In this document: positions 42,650 through 52,634 of the stretch, piece after piece
Layout: the number at the start of each line of letters is the position of its first letter
How positions within the stretch are numbered: the stretch's first letter is position 1
NCBI GenBank assembly: GCA_037783545.1
Contig: JBBELK010000383.1
Location: 372,001 to 436,000 of the forward strand
Reading direction: 5' to 3'
DNA from: Henricia sp. BOLD:AAB3569
Taxonomy: Eukaryota > Echinodermata > Asteroidea > Spinulosida > Echinasteridae
DNA length: 64,000 bases
Made by a program: the position numbers and the translations under genes
The notes under the pieces: model-generated
What the model was told of the DNA's origin: nothing
The model's input: the letters and a program-made list of their open reading frames with translations, nothing else
The model's database searches: none

Positions 42650-44105
42650 AATAAAAAATTATATTTTATGTTGTTAAAATGTCAATTATACTATAATTAA
42701 ATTAGAAAAAGAAAAGAAAAAGAGAAACACTGGACCAAAAAATAAATAACAAATACCAACTAACAACGACAAACAGGAAATTATTAATTAACATTAACAC
42801 ATTAGGTACCCATCAGGAGGGGAGGGGGGGGGGAGGGGGGGGCGTGCCCCCCCCCCCCTTTCAAAAAAACAAAACAAAACAAAACAAAAATCACTTTTTG
42901 TGCACACTTTTCCTGCTTAAAGTGGTTAAATATGATTGGGCTGACGGCTTTTCGGGCGGCGGGCCTTCATGCCCAAAGCCCCCATCGATAGATCGGCCTA
43001 CGCCTACAGCTTCGTCTGCTACTGGCACGAGTGCGCCACGCCCACCGACTACGGCTCAACCGCAACAGTACCCTGCTCAGTCGGGATTCTGGTACCCTCA
43101 GCCATTGTCAGCCCCATGGGGAACCCCAAGCGGCCCTGGCCCATCAACGATGCCTGCTGGTTTGTTCAATCAGTGGGGATTACCGGTGCAATATTTTCCG
43201 CAACAATTTTACCATAGCGGTCTTGCGGAACAACCTTCGACTACGGCCGGAAATGTGCACGTTTTGCCGGCAGCCGGCTGTGGCTCATTTGCACAGCGCC
43301 CTCCTTCTAATGACGGCGGCCATCTTGGCATAGTCGATTTTAGCGATGACGAATCCGAGTCCTCATTTTCTACCGTTACAACTGCTGCTGGCCGTGGTAA
43401 ACAGCCCTTTCGTCTTCCTCACAAGAAGGACACAGGTAACCCTATCTCAGAGAAGGTGATTTCATGGTGGGAAGAACTTAGAACCCACAAGTTGTCCTCC
43501 GAGGATTATAAAGAGGAAATTTCACCGTTCAACGTCCCGATGGACCAGGACAAATTATTTTCAGCCCCGGAACTTCCGTCCGGTTTGAAGAAGGTATTCA
43601 GGCAGGTAAACTCCTCAACCATTAACAGTGACGACCGGTTGAGAGCCTCACATAACCACATTCTTGAGGCAGTCAAACCCTTGCTACGCCTTTTTGACGC
43701 AGTTACTGATGATGAATGCCCCGATGAAGTTCCGAAAGAACTTATCCAAGACCATCTTTATAATAAAAAATTATATTTTATGTTGTTAAAATGTCAATTA
43801 TACTATAATTAAATTAGAAAAAGAAAAGAAAAAGAGAAACACTGGACCAAAAAATAAATAACAAATACCAACTAACAACGACAAACAGGAAATTATTAAT
43901 TAACATTAACACATTAGGTACCCATCAGGAGGGTAGGGGGGGGGGAAGGGGGGGGGGGGGCGTGCCCCCCCCCCCCCCCCCCCCCCCTTAAAAAAAAAAC
44001 AAAACCACAGAGCATCTATAATCAATCTAGAAGCCGTTAGGGCATCGCGCTACGCTTAAAAATGTCACGCGCACCCCCCTTTCAAAATCCTGGATCCGCC
44101 CCTGC
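42650..44105. repeat. Direct repeats flanking a captured DIRS fragment
   Basis: 42650-42821 and 43762-43933 match at a constant offset of 1112 bp. Each is followed by a G run, CGTGCC and a C run. Between them lie about 90 bp of A-rich sequence and an 823-bp piece of the DIRS gag-like region. The right edge (near 44065-44105) carries TCCTGGATCCGCCCCTG, an end motif I associate with dispersed invertebrate repeats. Confidence 0.8.
42937..43759 (+). pseudogene. Truncated DIRS gag-like fragment, identical to 48092-48914
   Basis: The 823 bp align with the gag-like part of the DIRS element 5155 bp downstream without an indel, and I found no substitution. All three overlapping open frames are the same in both places. 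The fragment lacks the DIRS start, terminal repeat, RT and recombinase. It begins at TGGGCTGACGG and ends at GACCATCTTT, neither of which is a DIRS boundary. Upstream sequence happens to extend the open frame, but no promoter or function is implied. Confidence 0.9.
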
Positions 44106-44106
44106 C

Positions 44107-45215
44107 CATACTGTTGAGCAACTTTATCAATCCAATCATGGAACTATTCGAGTACCTCTTAGTACGACCAAATGACACAGATATGGCATTACAATTTCGC
44201 AAGTGGCGCCCATGTGATTGGCTACGAGTACAAGGAATCCAACTACTAAAATATTTGCAAAGATTTGCCAAACTTATATAGCAAAGCTGCTGACGTCTTT
44301 GCCTTAGTGTGGGTAAACCACACTGAGCAAGAGCCTTATCGTATGTACATGTATTATATTCAGAACCCATAATGATTTTACAGATCCTTTTCTGGAAACT
44401 TTTTAGATCTCTATCATGTTTTACTGTGAGACCAAAGTTCCATACTGGTGTAGCATTTTCAAACAATGGCCTGATGTAACCCACATAGATAGAAACTAAG
44501 TCTGCCAAGGGTAAACCAAATCGTTTCAGTGTTTTCAACATGTAAGTTTTTTTGTTAGCTCGGGATATCAAATTATTGATATAGGCATCCCATTTTAAAT
44601 CCGCCTGAACTTTAACACCTAAAATACGAGAATATTGGTTTTCTTGCATAACTTCATATGATTTTCCGACGACCAGCTGATTTCTGGACAGACATTCCAC
44701 TATTGTGAGGTCATCCACGTACTGCCAATATTTGGAGGATAATCCATCACCGACATCATTGACCAAGGCTGCAAAAATAACAGGTCCAAGTCGAGTACCT
44801 TGTGGGACACCGGCATGCACTGGTTGCCAGGTAAAGTATGCTCTCTAAATGTAAAAGAGTGAAAATCACTCTTTCAAGAGCCATATAAAGGACAGCTCCT
44901 TTTCGAGTGATAATTTCACTCTTTTAGAGTGTGTTTTAACTCTCTTCTAGAGTGAAAAGGCACTCTAAAACGAGCTGTCCCTTTTATGGCTCTTAAAAGA
45001 GTGGTTTTCACTCTTTTACATTTAGAGAGTGTGCCTCGATAACAGACACACTACTGTCGATCTTGAAGGAAACTGCAGATCCATGGAATGATGGAATGAC
45101 GGACACCGAGGTTCAATAGCTTCTTGACTGCCACATTGTGGTCGACCCTGTCGAATGCCTTACTGTAATCAGTAGGGACAATCCTGGAAGTTGCGCCACC
45201 CACATCTGAGTGCTT
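44107..45215 (-). pseudogene. Non-LTR (LINE-like) reverse transcriptase fragment
   Basis: On the minus strand the order is PTDYSKAFDRVDHN (RT motif A, about 45175-45120), a stop, a MITE, HAGVPQGTRLGPVIFAALVND, then WQYVDDLTIVE (catalytic YVDD), ILGVKV and the thumb/C-terminal region (LVSIYVGYIRPLFENATPVWN, KRICKIIMG). Roughly 60 residues usually found between YVDD and LGV are missing, which looks like an in-frame deletion. No endonuclease or 5' part is present. It belongs with jockey/CR1/L2-like RTs by motif style, and I cannot assign the clade. Confidence 0.85.
44841..45029. mobile_element. Palindromic MITE inserted in the LINE
   Basis: CTCTCTAAATGTAAAAGAGT starts the element and its complement ends it. 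TG flanks both sides (44839-44840, 45030-45031). Inner words ACTCTTT, GAGCCAT and GGACAGCTC are mirrored. It separates RT motif A from the QGTRLGP motif, so it inserted after the LINE. Confidence 0.9.
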
Positions 45216-45940
45216 ATACTACATATTCATCAGATCGAAAAGACAGTGTGTCGTTGACATATAGCTTTCCTGTTTCCAAACTGTTGAGTGTTAATGCGAG
45301 GCTCAATGTCCATCATAACCCATTCGGACACAAACAATTCTGCGAGCTTCGCAAAATTATCAGTCAACGAAATGGCACAACGATTGCCACCTTCCATTGG
45401 GGTGGCATCACTCCTTCGTCATATGAAGCGTTCATTATGATGTAATAAGGAAAATATAGTGCAGGTATTTAAGTAAAATTCTACCACGATGGACGATGGC
45501 ACGAGTAAATCCGCCAAGCGCAGTGGCTGGCAGCTAGCAGTACATACATGCAAACGTGTCGTTCGTTACAGTAAAGTTTCAGGTCATGCCGATGTAAACA
45601 TCGGGTGTATATAACATTTTTCAGCATTCCTACCTTTCAAATAATGCACGCACGCCAAACTGTCTCATAGTCTTTTGATACAATCCTCGAGTCGACAACA
45701 CCGAAAGTTAGATCGGGAAAGAAGGTCCCTTGCGTTGACAGCCATCGCATGATCGTGCGTGTCGTGTTGTGTTGCGTTTCGGAGAAACTATAGCCCCGAG
45801 TTGGTAAAACAAGGCTATAATTATATAGATAGGCGTATACACAGTGTTATACACATTTGTGGCGCACTATCGCCAAACTCCTACCTCGGTGTAAGCTTAG
45901 GTTCAACCCCCCTCCCCACACCCCACCGCTGATGCGCAAC
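45216..45940. other. No recognised gene
   Basis: Short unrecognised frames. 45430-45600 resembles ordinary intergenic AT-rich sequence. Confidence 0.3.
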
Positions 45941-46086
45941 TTAAAGGCACAGGGTTGTCAGCATCGCGCGCGCGCCAAATTCATGCCGAAACACACGCAG
46001 CTCCATGCCTTTGCTATGGAGCCGCGTATTTCGCGGCACGAGTCCTATCCGGTGCGCGCGCATTTCCGACGAGCCTGTGCCTTTAA
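45941..46086. mobile_element. Foldback MITE, 'CGCAGCTCCAT' family, copy 2
   Basis: TTAAAGGCACAGG and CCTGTGCCTTTAA form exact outer inverted repeats. The core shares CGCAGCTCCATGCCTTTG with the element at 25940, although the right arm is more diverged. Confidence 0.85.
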
Positions 46087-46610
46087 GGCTAAAAGTGGAC
46101 TGAAGTGCGGACCCATTTCTGATCAGGGAATCGAGTATAAACCTTATTCACAACGAAACCGGTTTATAGACGTGTCCCCTGCATTATTTCTGTAAAACTG
46201 CTGATTATATGAATCTAAAGTAGTCGGCACAACCCAATCACAAGTTTACAATCTATAAAATACATGTAGATTCAGGAGATGGGACACGATTTGAATGGTT
46301 TCGCCAAATCTTTAGATGCAGTTTGTAGGAATCTATTTAAGACCCAGTATATCATTTGCAAAATGAAACTGTTTTACAGATTCCTATTTTAGGGTCATAT
46401 CAAGAATGTTAGCAAACTAGTCTGCAGACATTTCCGCTACATAGAAGCACCAGTGCTTCAGAAAACCTTTAAAATCCATGCATGCAAATGGATTGTTGTA
46501 AACAATGTGTGCGCACACACATTTTTAAACTCTATTTTCAGTTTATTTCTTACATACAGAAAGTGTCATCTTCGACAGAAATAAATCCATGTGGTGTTTA
46601 CTATACACCG
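46087..46610. other. No recognised gene
   Basis: AT-rich, with an imperfect GATTC...TAGGAATC pair near 46325-46390. No coding sequence recognised. Confidence 0.3.
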
Positions 46611-46890
46611 ATCCGGTAACTAAGGTCTCCTTCCCTGTATATTGCTGTTGCTAAAGTTGCATTTGTTTACTTCGAACAAGTTGCGCGGTTTAAGGTTGTA
46701 CTTGTGCGCGCGAAGGGGGTGTGTCGCGTGTACGCGAAGGGGGCGCCCCTCGTGCACGCGAAAGGGGCGCGTCGCGTGCATGTAATGGATGAGCGCTTTT
46801 CGTTCTAACAGCAACACAAAACGCGCAGTCCATGCACTGGACGCCCCAGCTATGGCGGATATGCAGGGAAGGAGACCATAGTTACCGGAT
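46611..46890. mobile_element. MITE with ATCCGGTAACTA ends
   Basis: ATCCGGTAACTAAGGTCTCC (46611) and GGAGACCATAGTTACCGGAT (ending 46890) are inverted, followed inside by TTCCCTG/CAGGGAA. The interior has about three copies of a 32-bp GC-rich unit (CGCGAAGGGGGC / GCGCGTCGCGTG words, 46700-46780). Confidence 0.85.
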
Positions 46891-47071
46891 TTGTCTATAC
46901 CATTGCCGTCAAATAAGTTTCTTGTCTGCTCATGATGTAAAATTTTGGGTAATTACAAATAATATAATATGGACCTTATAGATTCAAACCATAATTTTGT
47001 GATTGACCCACAGTACAAATATTCGGCAATACCAGAGGCATGTAAAAACGAGCGTTCCCACCCTAGAGACA

Positions 47072-47290
47072 ATGGGCGAAAAAGGCGGGAGAATTCCGGC
47101 GACTGCTGGAGGCGGTTTCTACGAGCATGTCTTCCTGTCCAAAGTCGAGCGTGTCTTGGGGAATCTACCGGCCCAAAGTCCTTACGGAGATGCCCTGATG
47201 AGGGTCGTCGACCGGGCTAAACGGAGAAGGTCCAAATGGAAAGATTCGGAAAACGAGGGTCTTCACGACAGCCAGTTTTTGAAGTACATG
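47072..47290 (+). CDS. Hypothetical first coding exon, 73 codons
   Basis: An ATG in a fair context (GAGACAATGG) opens exactly 73 codons that end at a donor-like GTACGTGAA (47291). The peptide starts MGEKGGRIPATAGGGFYEH and continues with a Lys/Arg- and acid-rich helical-looking stretch (VVDRAKRRRSKWKDSENEG). The frame is open 23 codons further upstream, and the G+C is higher than in its surroundings. I do not recognise the family. No second exon is evident before the DIRS element at 47689, so the rest of any gene would lie beyond it. It could be a chance frame. Confidence 0.3.
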
Positions 47291-47329
47291 GTACGTGAAA
47301 TTGGTACACCAAGCACAACATGTAGATAG

Positions 47330-47475
47330 ACTCCCCTCTACTATACCCCCAACACACTCTTCCCTGAAACCGTCTCCAAAACCCTGAAAGGAATTCCTTT
47401 AAAATTCCATGGATGTTTGAGACACAATGAGGGACCTCTGTCACATATCGTGCTGCATATGTAAATAGAGTGACC
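47330..47475. repeat. Dispersed repeat shared with 23575-23760
   Basis: CCCAACACACTCTTCCC, AACCCTGAAAGGAA and AGACACAATGAGGGA keep the same order and spacing as in the earlier copy. 47490-47580 adds an inverted pair (CATTGTGTCCGC / GCGGACACAATG). Confidence 0.6.
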
Positions 47476-47709
47476 GTATGTATTGGACCACTGTGTCTGT
47501 TTAAATCATTGTGTCCGCAGATTTTGTTTTTACCCGAAATGATAGTGCGGACACAATGATAGTCGCTATAGACGGTCATTATTTGTTAGATACCCGACTG
47601 CCGCGAGAGGGCGTAATCACGCGATAGACTCGTTCCTAGTCCTATCACCATATCGTTTTGTCAAAATTACCGTCTAGGGAAATCCGTAAATTATATTTCG
47701 CCAATTCCG

Positions 47710-47856
47710 GAGAGACTCACCCTGTAGATTGTTCCCTGTATTGCAATCTGATCCACCCTTTGAAGCTAATAGAACATACCTCATTAGCATAACAAAACAT
47801 TCCTTCCCAAAGGTGGTGGTGTAGCTGCGTTCTCCCAAGGGATCTGTGTCTTTGTT
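47710..47856 (+). repeat. DIRS left inverted terminal repeat
   Basis: It runs from AGAGACTCACCCTGTAG to GGATCTGTGTCTTTG and is the near-exact reverse complement of 52428-52574. The element's leader and probable promoter lie here, with the first ATG at 47930. Confidence 0.9.
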
Positions 47857-47929
47857 TTTTGTGTCGCAGTCTGATCACACGCGTTTTTTCTATCTTGCTC
47901 CCGGAAATTTACTAGGATTTTACACCGCC

Positions 47930-50900
47930 ATGCCGAAATCTCGCCCGAGTTTTTCTTCAGCTTCATGCACGGTGGCTCGACACCCTGATGATGATAGACC
48001 CCCATCGCCTACAACAGACATTTTAGCCATGGCGGCTAAAGAAATTTCCCCGTTAGGGGTAAATTTGGCGGACCAAGCCCAAGCTCCTCAGTGGGCTGAC
48101 GGCTTTTCGGGCGGCGGGCCTTCATGCCCAAAGCCCCCATCGATAGATCGGCCTACGCCTACAGCTTCGTCTGCTACTGGCACGAGTGCGCCACGCCCAC
48201 CGACTACGGCTCAACCGCAACAGTACCCTGCTCAGTCGGGATTCTGGTACCCTCAGCCATTGTCAGCCCCATGGGGAACCCCAAGCGGCCCTGGCCCATC
48301 AACGATGCCTGCTGGTTTGTTCAATCAGTGGGGATTACCGGTGCAATATTTTCCGCAACAATTTTACCATAGCGGTCTTGCGGAACAACCTTCGACTACG
48401 GCCGGAAATGTGCACGTTTTGCCGGCAGCCGGCTGTGGCTCATTTGCACAGCGCCCTCCTTCTAATGACGGCGGCCATCTTGGCATAGTCGATTTTAGCG
48501 ATGACGAATCCGAGTCCTCATTTTCTACCGTTACAACTGCTGCTGGCCGTGGTAAACAGCCCTTTCGTCTTCCTCACAAGAAGGACACAGGTAACCCTAT
48601 CTCAGAGAAGGTGATTTCATGGTGGGAAGAACTTAGAACCCACAAGTTGTCCTCCGAGGATTATAAAGAGGAAATTTCACCGTTCAACGTCCCGATGGAC
48701 CAGGACAAATTATTTTCAGCCCCGGAACTTCCGTCCGGTTTGAAGAAGGTATTCAGGCAGGTAAACTCCTCAACCATTAACAGTGACGACCGGTTGAGAG
48801 CCTCACATAACCACATTCTTGAGGCAGTCAAACCCTTGCTACGCCTTTTTGACGCAGTTACTGATGATGAATGCCCCGATGAAGTTCCGAAAGAACTTAT
48901 CCAAGACCATCTTTCGTCGGCCATTATTTTACTTGGCTCTGGCAGTCAAGGCCTCGCCCTGGCAAGACAACATGCATTTGATGACATTGTTGACCGTAAG
49001 TTTGATGTCCTTAAGAAGAATCCTCCTTCTTTAGGTGAGCTCTTCGGATCGTCCTTGATGAAGGACATTGAGGAGACAGAAAAGGTCAACAAATTGGCCT
49101 CTAAAGTCACAGGCGCAGGTGTAAAATCTCAGCAGTTTAACCCGTCCAAGGATAAACGTTTTACACCTTATCAACTGGCCTCCAGATCTTTCAGAGGACG
49201 TCGCTCATCCTCGCGTGGTGCCTACAATCGCTACCCGGGTAGGAATTACCAACAGTTTAAGGATTTCCCAAGATCTAGAAATCCCAAGACGGCCTTCAAC
49301 ACTGCAGACAAGTCTAGTGTAAAAAAACTAGATGCCCAGCTGTTTATACCTAACACTGGTACCTCTCCAGCATCTTCTGTATCTCTAGCGGGTCGTTTGA
49401 AATATTTTTCTCAAAACTGGTTACAGTTAACACATGACCCTTGGATTATTCAATCCGTGACTGGTTACTGTATCGATTTCATATCTACCCCAGTTCAGTC
49501 ATTTGTTCCTGTAACACGTGCTCAGTCTAAGGAACAAGTTTCAATTTTTAACCTAGAGATACAGAAGATGCTCGACAAAGGTGCAGTTTCAATAGTTCAA
49601 TCCTGTCAGGGACAATTTATTTCATCTTTGTTCATGGTCCCTAAATCTTCTGGGGATCTACGTCCAGTGATCAACCTAAGACCTTTAAATAGGTTTATCA
49701 CGTACCAACATTTTAAGATGGAAAACCTTTCTTCAGTGAAAGATCTCCTAAAGCACGGGGATTGGATGTGTAAAATAGATCTGGAAGACGCTTATTTTTC
49801 AGTTCCTATTCATTTTGAATATAGAAAATTTCTCCGTTTTATCTGGAACGAGGTCATTTATGAATTTACTTGTCTTCCTTTCGGGTTGTGCAGTGCCCCC
49901 CGTACTTTTACTAAGTTACTTAAACCAGTTGCCTCTTTCCTCAGACAACGTGGTTTTCGTTGTATTTTTTACCTGGATGATATTCTTATCCTCGAATCTT
50001 CTTTCCAAGGATGTGTGACAAACACGAAAGTGACTGCCAATCTCCTTCAAGATTTGGGCTTCATTGTCCACAAACAAAAATCCATCCTCATCCCTACGCA
50101 GAATTTAACATACCTAAGGTTTATTGTTGACTCCTCTAACATGACACTCTCTCTGAATCAGGAGAAGATCGTAAAGATTATCAGCCACTGCCAGGAGATT
50201 TTGGAGGCGGAAAAGGTCACAGTCCGACAACTTTCAAGCCTACTCGGCAGATTATCGTCCACAATCCTAGCAGTTTTTCAGGCCCAGATTTACTACCGCA
50301 GTCTTCAGGAAGACAAAATCTCCGTCCTCCGCAGGGAGAACAGTTACGAATCAACTGTCAACCTCTCACAAGATTCGCTAGAGGAGCTGAGAACTTGGAT
50401 ACAATGCCTTCATGCCTGGAACGGTCGGCTTCTTCTTCATCCGACGCCAGATTTGACCATTCAAACAGACGCTTCTATGTTAGGATGGGGAGCTTATCTT
50501 CGCTCCAAGATAGGCGGCCGCTGGACATCACTAGAGAGACTTTATCATATAAACTACCTCGAACTGTTAGCAGTTTGGTATGCCATCCGGTCTTTCCTCA
50601 AAGAGAGGCGGGACATTCATGTTCTCCTTCAGTTGGACAGTTCTACGGCCATGGCGTATATCACCCACCAAGGAGGAACTCACTCGGTTCTTTTGTCTCG
50701 ACTAGCCATCAAGATTTAGGTGTGGTGTCTCAAGAGAAACATCACTCTAGCAGCTCAACACATACCGGGGTCTCAGAACATCATAGCAGACAGGATGTCA
50801 CGAGTGTTCGACGATCGGGCAGAATGGCAACTTCTCCCAGCAGTATTCAGCAAAATTTCAGATGCCCTAAATTTTGCCCCATCGGTAGACCTCTTTGCGT

Positions 50901-51400
50901 CTCGTCTGAACACACAACTAGAAACATTCGTTTCATGGCAGCCAGATCCCATGGCCTGGAGGGTCAATGCTCTCCTTCTAAACTGGAAGGACGTAAACGG
51001 ATATGCTTTCCCTCCGTTTTCACTTCTTCTGAGAACCCTTCAAAAGGTCTACAAGGAAGAAGCCACAATTATTCTTGTCGCTCCAGTGTGGAAGTCCCAA
51101 GCTTGGTACCCCAGGTTGTTGGAACTAGCAATAGAAATGCCAATACTTCTCCCCAGGAGAGTAGATCTCCTTCAGCTTCCCCACAATCGGTCACAAGTTC
51201 ATCCACTGATGCACAGCCTCCAACTGGCCGCATGTAAGTTATTAGGACAAGTCTCTCTTCAGAGGGACTTTCACAGACGGTGTCGACCACAATCCTTGCT
51301 TCATGGAGACCGCAGTCCAATAAACAATATAACTCAGCCTGGAAAAGATGGGCAGGCTGGTGTTTACAGAGGGAATTTGATCCAGTTCAAGCTCCTGTAG
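47930..51400 (+). pseudogene. DIRS gag-like / RT / RNase H / methyltransferase-like polyprotein with one in-frame stop
   Basis: The ATG at 47930 (MPKSRPSFSS) opens a Pro/Gln-rich gag-like part of about 450 residues. RT follows: GDLRPVINLRPLNRFI, KIDLEDAYFSVPI, LPFGLCSAPRTFTKLL and the catalytic YLDD (residues 681-684). RNase H shows TIQTDASMLGWGAYL, NYLELLAVWYAI and LQLDSSTAMAYI. A TAG at 50717-50719 interrupts the frame. Beyond it, in the same frame, come IPGSQNIIADRMSR (end of RNase H) and a DIRS methyltransferase-like segment (PSVDLFASRLNTQ, WQPDPMAW, YAFPPFSLLLR, ILVAPVWKSQAWYP). A single nonsense codon is therefore the only visible lesion. The last 120 bases overlap the recombinase frame. 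Confidence 0.9.
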
Positions 51401-52230
51401 CAGACTTTTTAGAGTTTCTTCAGCATCTATTTGATGAAGGTTTGTGTTACAGAACTATCAATGTGTATCGTAGTGCAATTTCATCAGCTCACTCCTTTGT
51501 TCATAATTTTCCTATTGGTCAACACCATTTAGTGAAAAGATTCTTTAAAGGCATTTTTGGACTCCGTCCTCCCAGACCGAGGTACCAAATGACATGGGAC
51601 GTCGGGAAGGTCCTTACCTTCATCAAATCTCTTCCTGACAATCGTCGTTTGTCATTGAGGCAGTTAACCCTCAAGTTGGCAATGCTGTTGGCACTTGTAA
51701 CTGCCAGTCGCCGAGCTTCCTTGACAGCTATCGACATCAATCACATGATTCAATCCACTGATGGAAAATACAGTTTCTTGCTGGTCAAACCATCAAAGTG
51801 TGCTTCAGTCAATAAACCCTTTCATCAAATCGAGATTTCTAAGTTCCAGCCAATCAGAAATCTCTGTCCAGTCCGTTCATTAGAAGAGTATCTTCACAGA
51901 ACCCAACATCATAGAGGTACTGGTTCTTCTCGTATGACCCAGCTTTTCCTCTCCCATGCAAAGCCTTTCCATCCAGTGGTCCCCTCGACGATTTCTAGAT
52001 GGTTGAAAGACTTAATGTCTCAGTCTGGGGTTGATACCTCACAGTTTAAAGCCCACTCGACAAGGAGTGCCAGTACTTCAGCCGCAGCTCGAGCTGGGGT
52101 CTCCACAAATGAAATTTTAAAAACTGCAGATTGGTCATCAGCCTCTACCTTTGCCAATTTCTACCACAGACAACTCCCTTCGTCAGACTTTGGAGGTGCT
52201 GTGCTGTCATCGGCAACACAACAGCTTTAA
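51280..52230 (+). CDS. DIRS tyrosine recombinase
   Basis: The frame shows an N-terminal SAM-like part (NKQYNSAWKRWAGWC, INVYRSAISSAHSF) and the catalytic set: TASRRASL (first Arg), HSTRSAS (HxxR), a TADWSSAS Trp, and FYHRQ (nucleophile Tyr). It integrates the circular DNA intermediate. The first in-frame codon here is GTG, not ATG. The same frame is open upstream (50395-51237) except for a TAA at 51235-51237, so the natural N-terminus may lie inside the overlapping polymerase region. Every catalytic position is present, and the enzyme looks functional if translated. Overlap with the polymerase frame is normal for DIRS elements. Confidence 0.9.
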   Translation: MSTTILASWRPQSNKQYNSAWKRWAGWCLQREFDPVQAPVADFLEFLQHLFDEGLCYRTINVYRSAISSAHSFVHNFPIGQHHLVKRFFKGIFGLRPPRPRYQMTWDVGKVLTFIKSLPDNRRLSLRQLTLKLAMLLALVTASRRASLTAIDINHMIQSTDGKYSFLLVKPSKCASVNKPFHQIEISKFQPIRNLCPVRSLEEYLHRTQHHRGTGSSRMTQLFLSHAKPFHPVVPSTISRWLKDLMSQSGVDTSQFKAHSTRSASTSAAARAGVSTNEILKTADWSSASTFANFYHRQLPSSDFGGAVLSSATQQL

Positions 52231-52232
52231 AG

Positions 52233-52343
52233 TCCACAGGGTGAGTCTCTCCGGAATTGGCGAAATATAATTCCCCAATTATGTAAAGTACTTACCTGCA
52301 ATATAATTGGAATTATATAAGACAATGGAGGAGAGACTCAACC
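52233..52343. repeat. DIRS internal complementary region
   Basis: 52236-52274 is complementary to the left end (about 47689-47724). The rest, through TATAAGACAATGGAGGAGAG, is complementary to the right end (about 52564-52634). The two parts meet at AATT with no extra bases, exactly as a copy of the joined ends should look. Confidence 0.92.
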
Positions 52344-52427
52344 TCCCTCCCTTTTTTCTTACTCCAGATAACCTACCCGAGATAATCTGGTTGGTTGCCA
52401 ATGAGGTTTACCTTATTACTAGCTTTA

Positions 52428-52574
52428 AAAAGACACAGATCCCTTGGGAGAACGCAGCTACACCACCACCTTTGGGAAGGAATGTTTTGTTATGCTAATG
52501 AGGTATGTTCTATTAGCTTCAAAGGGTGGATCAGATTGCAATACAGGGAACAATCTACAGGGTGAGTCTCTCCT
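52428..52574 (-). repeat. DIRS right inverted terminal repeat
   Basis: Reverse complement of 47710-47856, with very few differences by eye. Right-end unique sequence (52575-52634) follows and is echoed in the internal complementary region. Confidence 0.9.
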
Positions 52575-52634
52575 CCATTGTCTTATATAATTCCAATTAT
52601 ATTGCAGGTAAGTACTTTACATAATTGGGGAATT

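Larger units (their letters stand above)
47689..52634 (+). mobile_element. Complete DIRS-type tyrosine-recombinase retrotransposon
   Basis: Inverted terminal repeats (47710-47856 and 52428-52574) bracket a polymerase polyprotein and a tyrosine recombinase. Between the recombinase and the right repeat lies an internal complementary region (52233-52343). One part of it complements the extreme left end and the rest complements the extreme right end, joined at AATT. That is the DIRS signature: it provides the template to join the ends of the circular intermediate. AATT occurs at both outer ends (47689-47692 and 52631-52634). Length is 4946 bp. Apart from one stop in the polymerase frame, and another in the frame upstream of the recombinase, it looks intact. 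Confidence 0.92.

Noticed and set aside
42969-43333. Open frames of 82 and 100 codons in the DIRS gag region (also 48124-48488)
   Set aside because: They overlap the recognised polyprotein frame in alternative frames and are duplicated with the sequence. Identity between copies reflects DNA identity, not selection.
47846-47929. DIRS polyprotein start at 47846
   Set aside because: That position is GTG inside the terminal repeat. The first ATG in the same frame is at 47930 and leads directly into the gag-like region.
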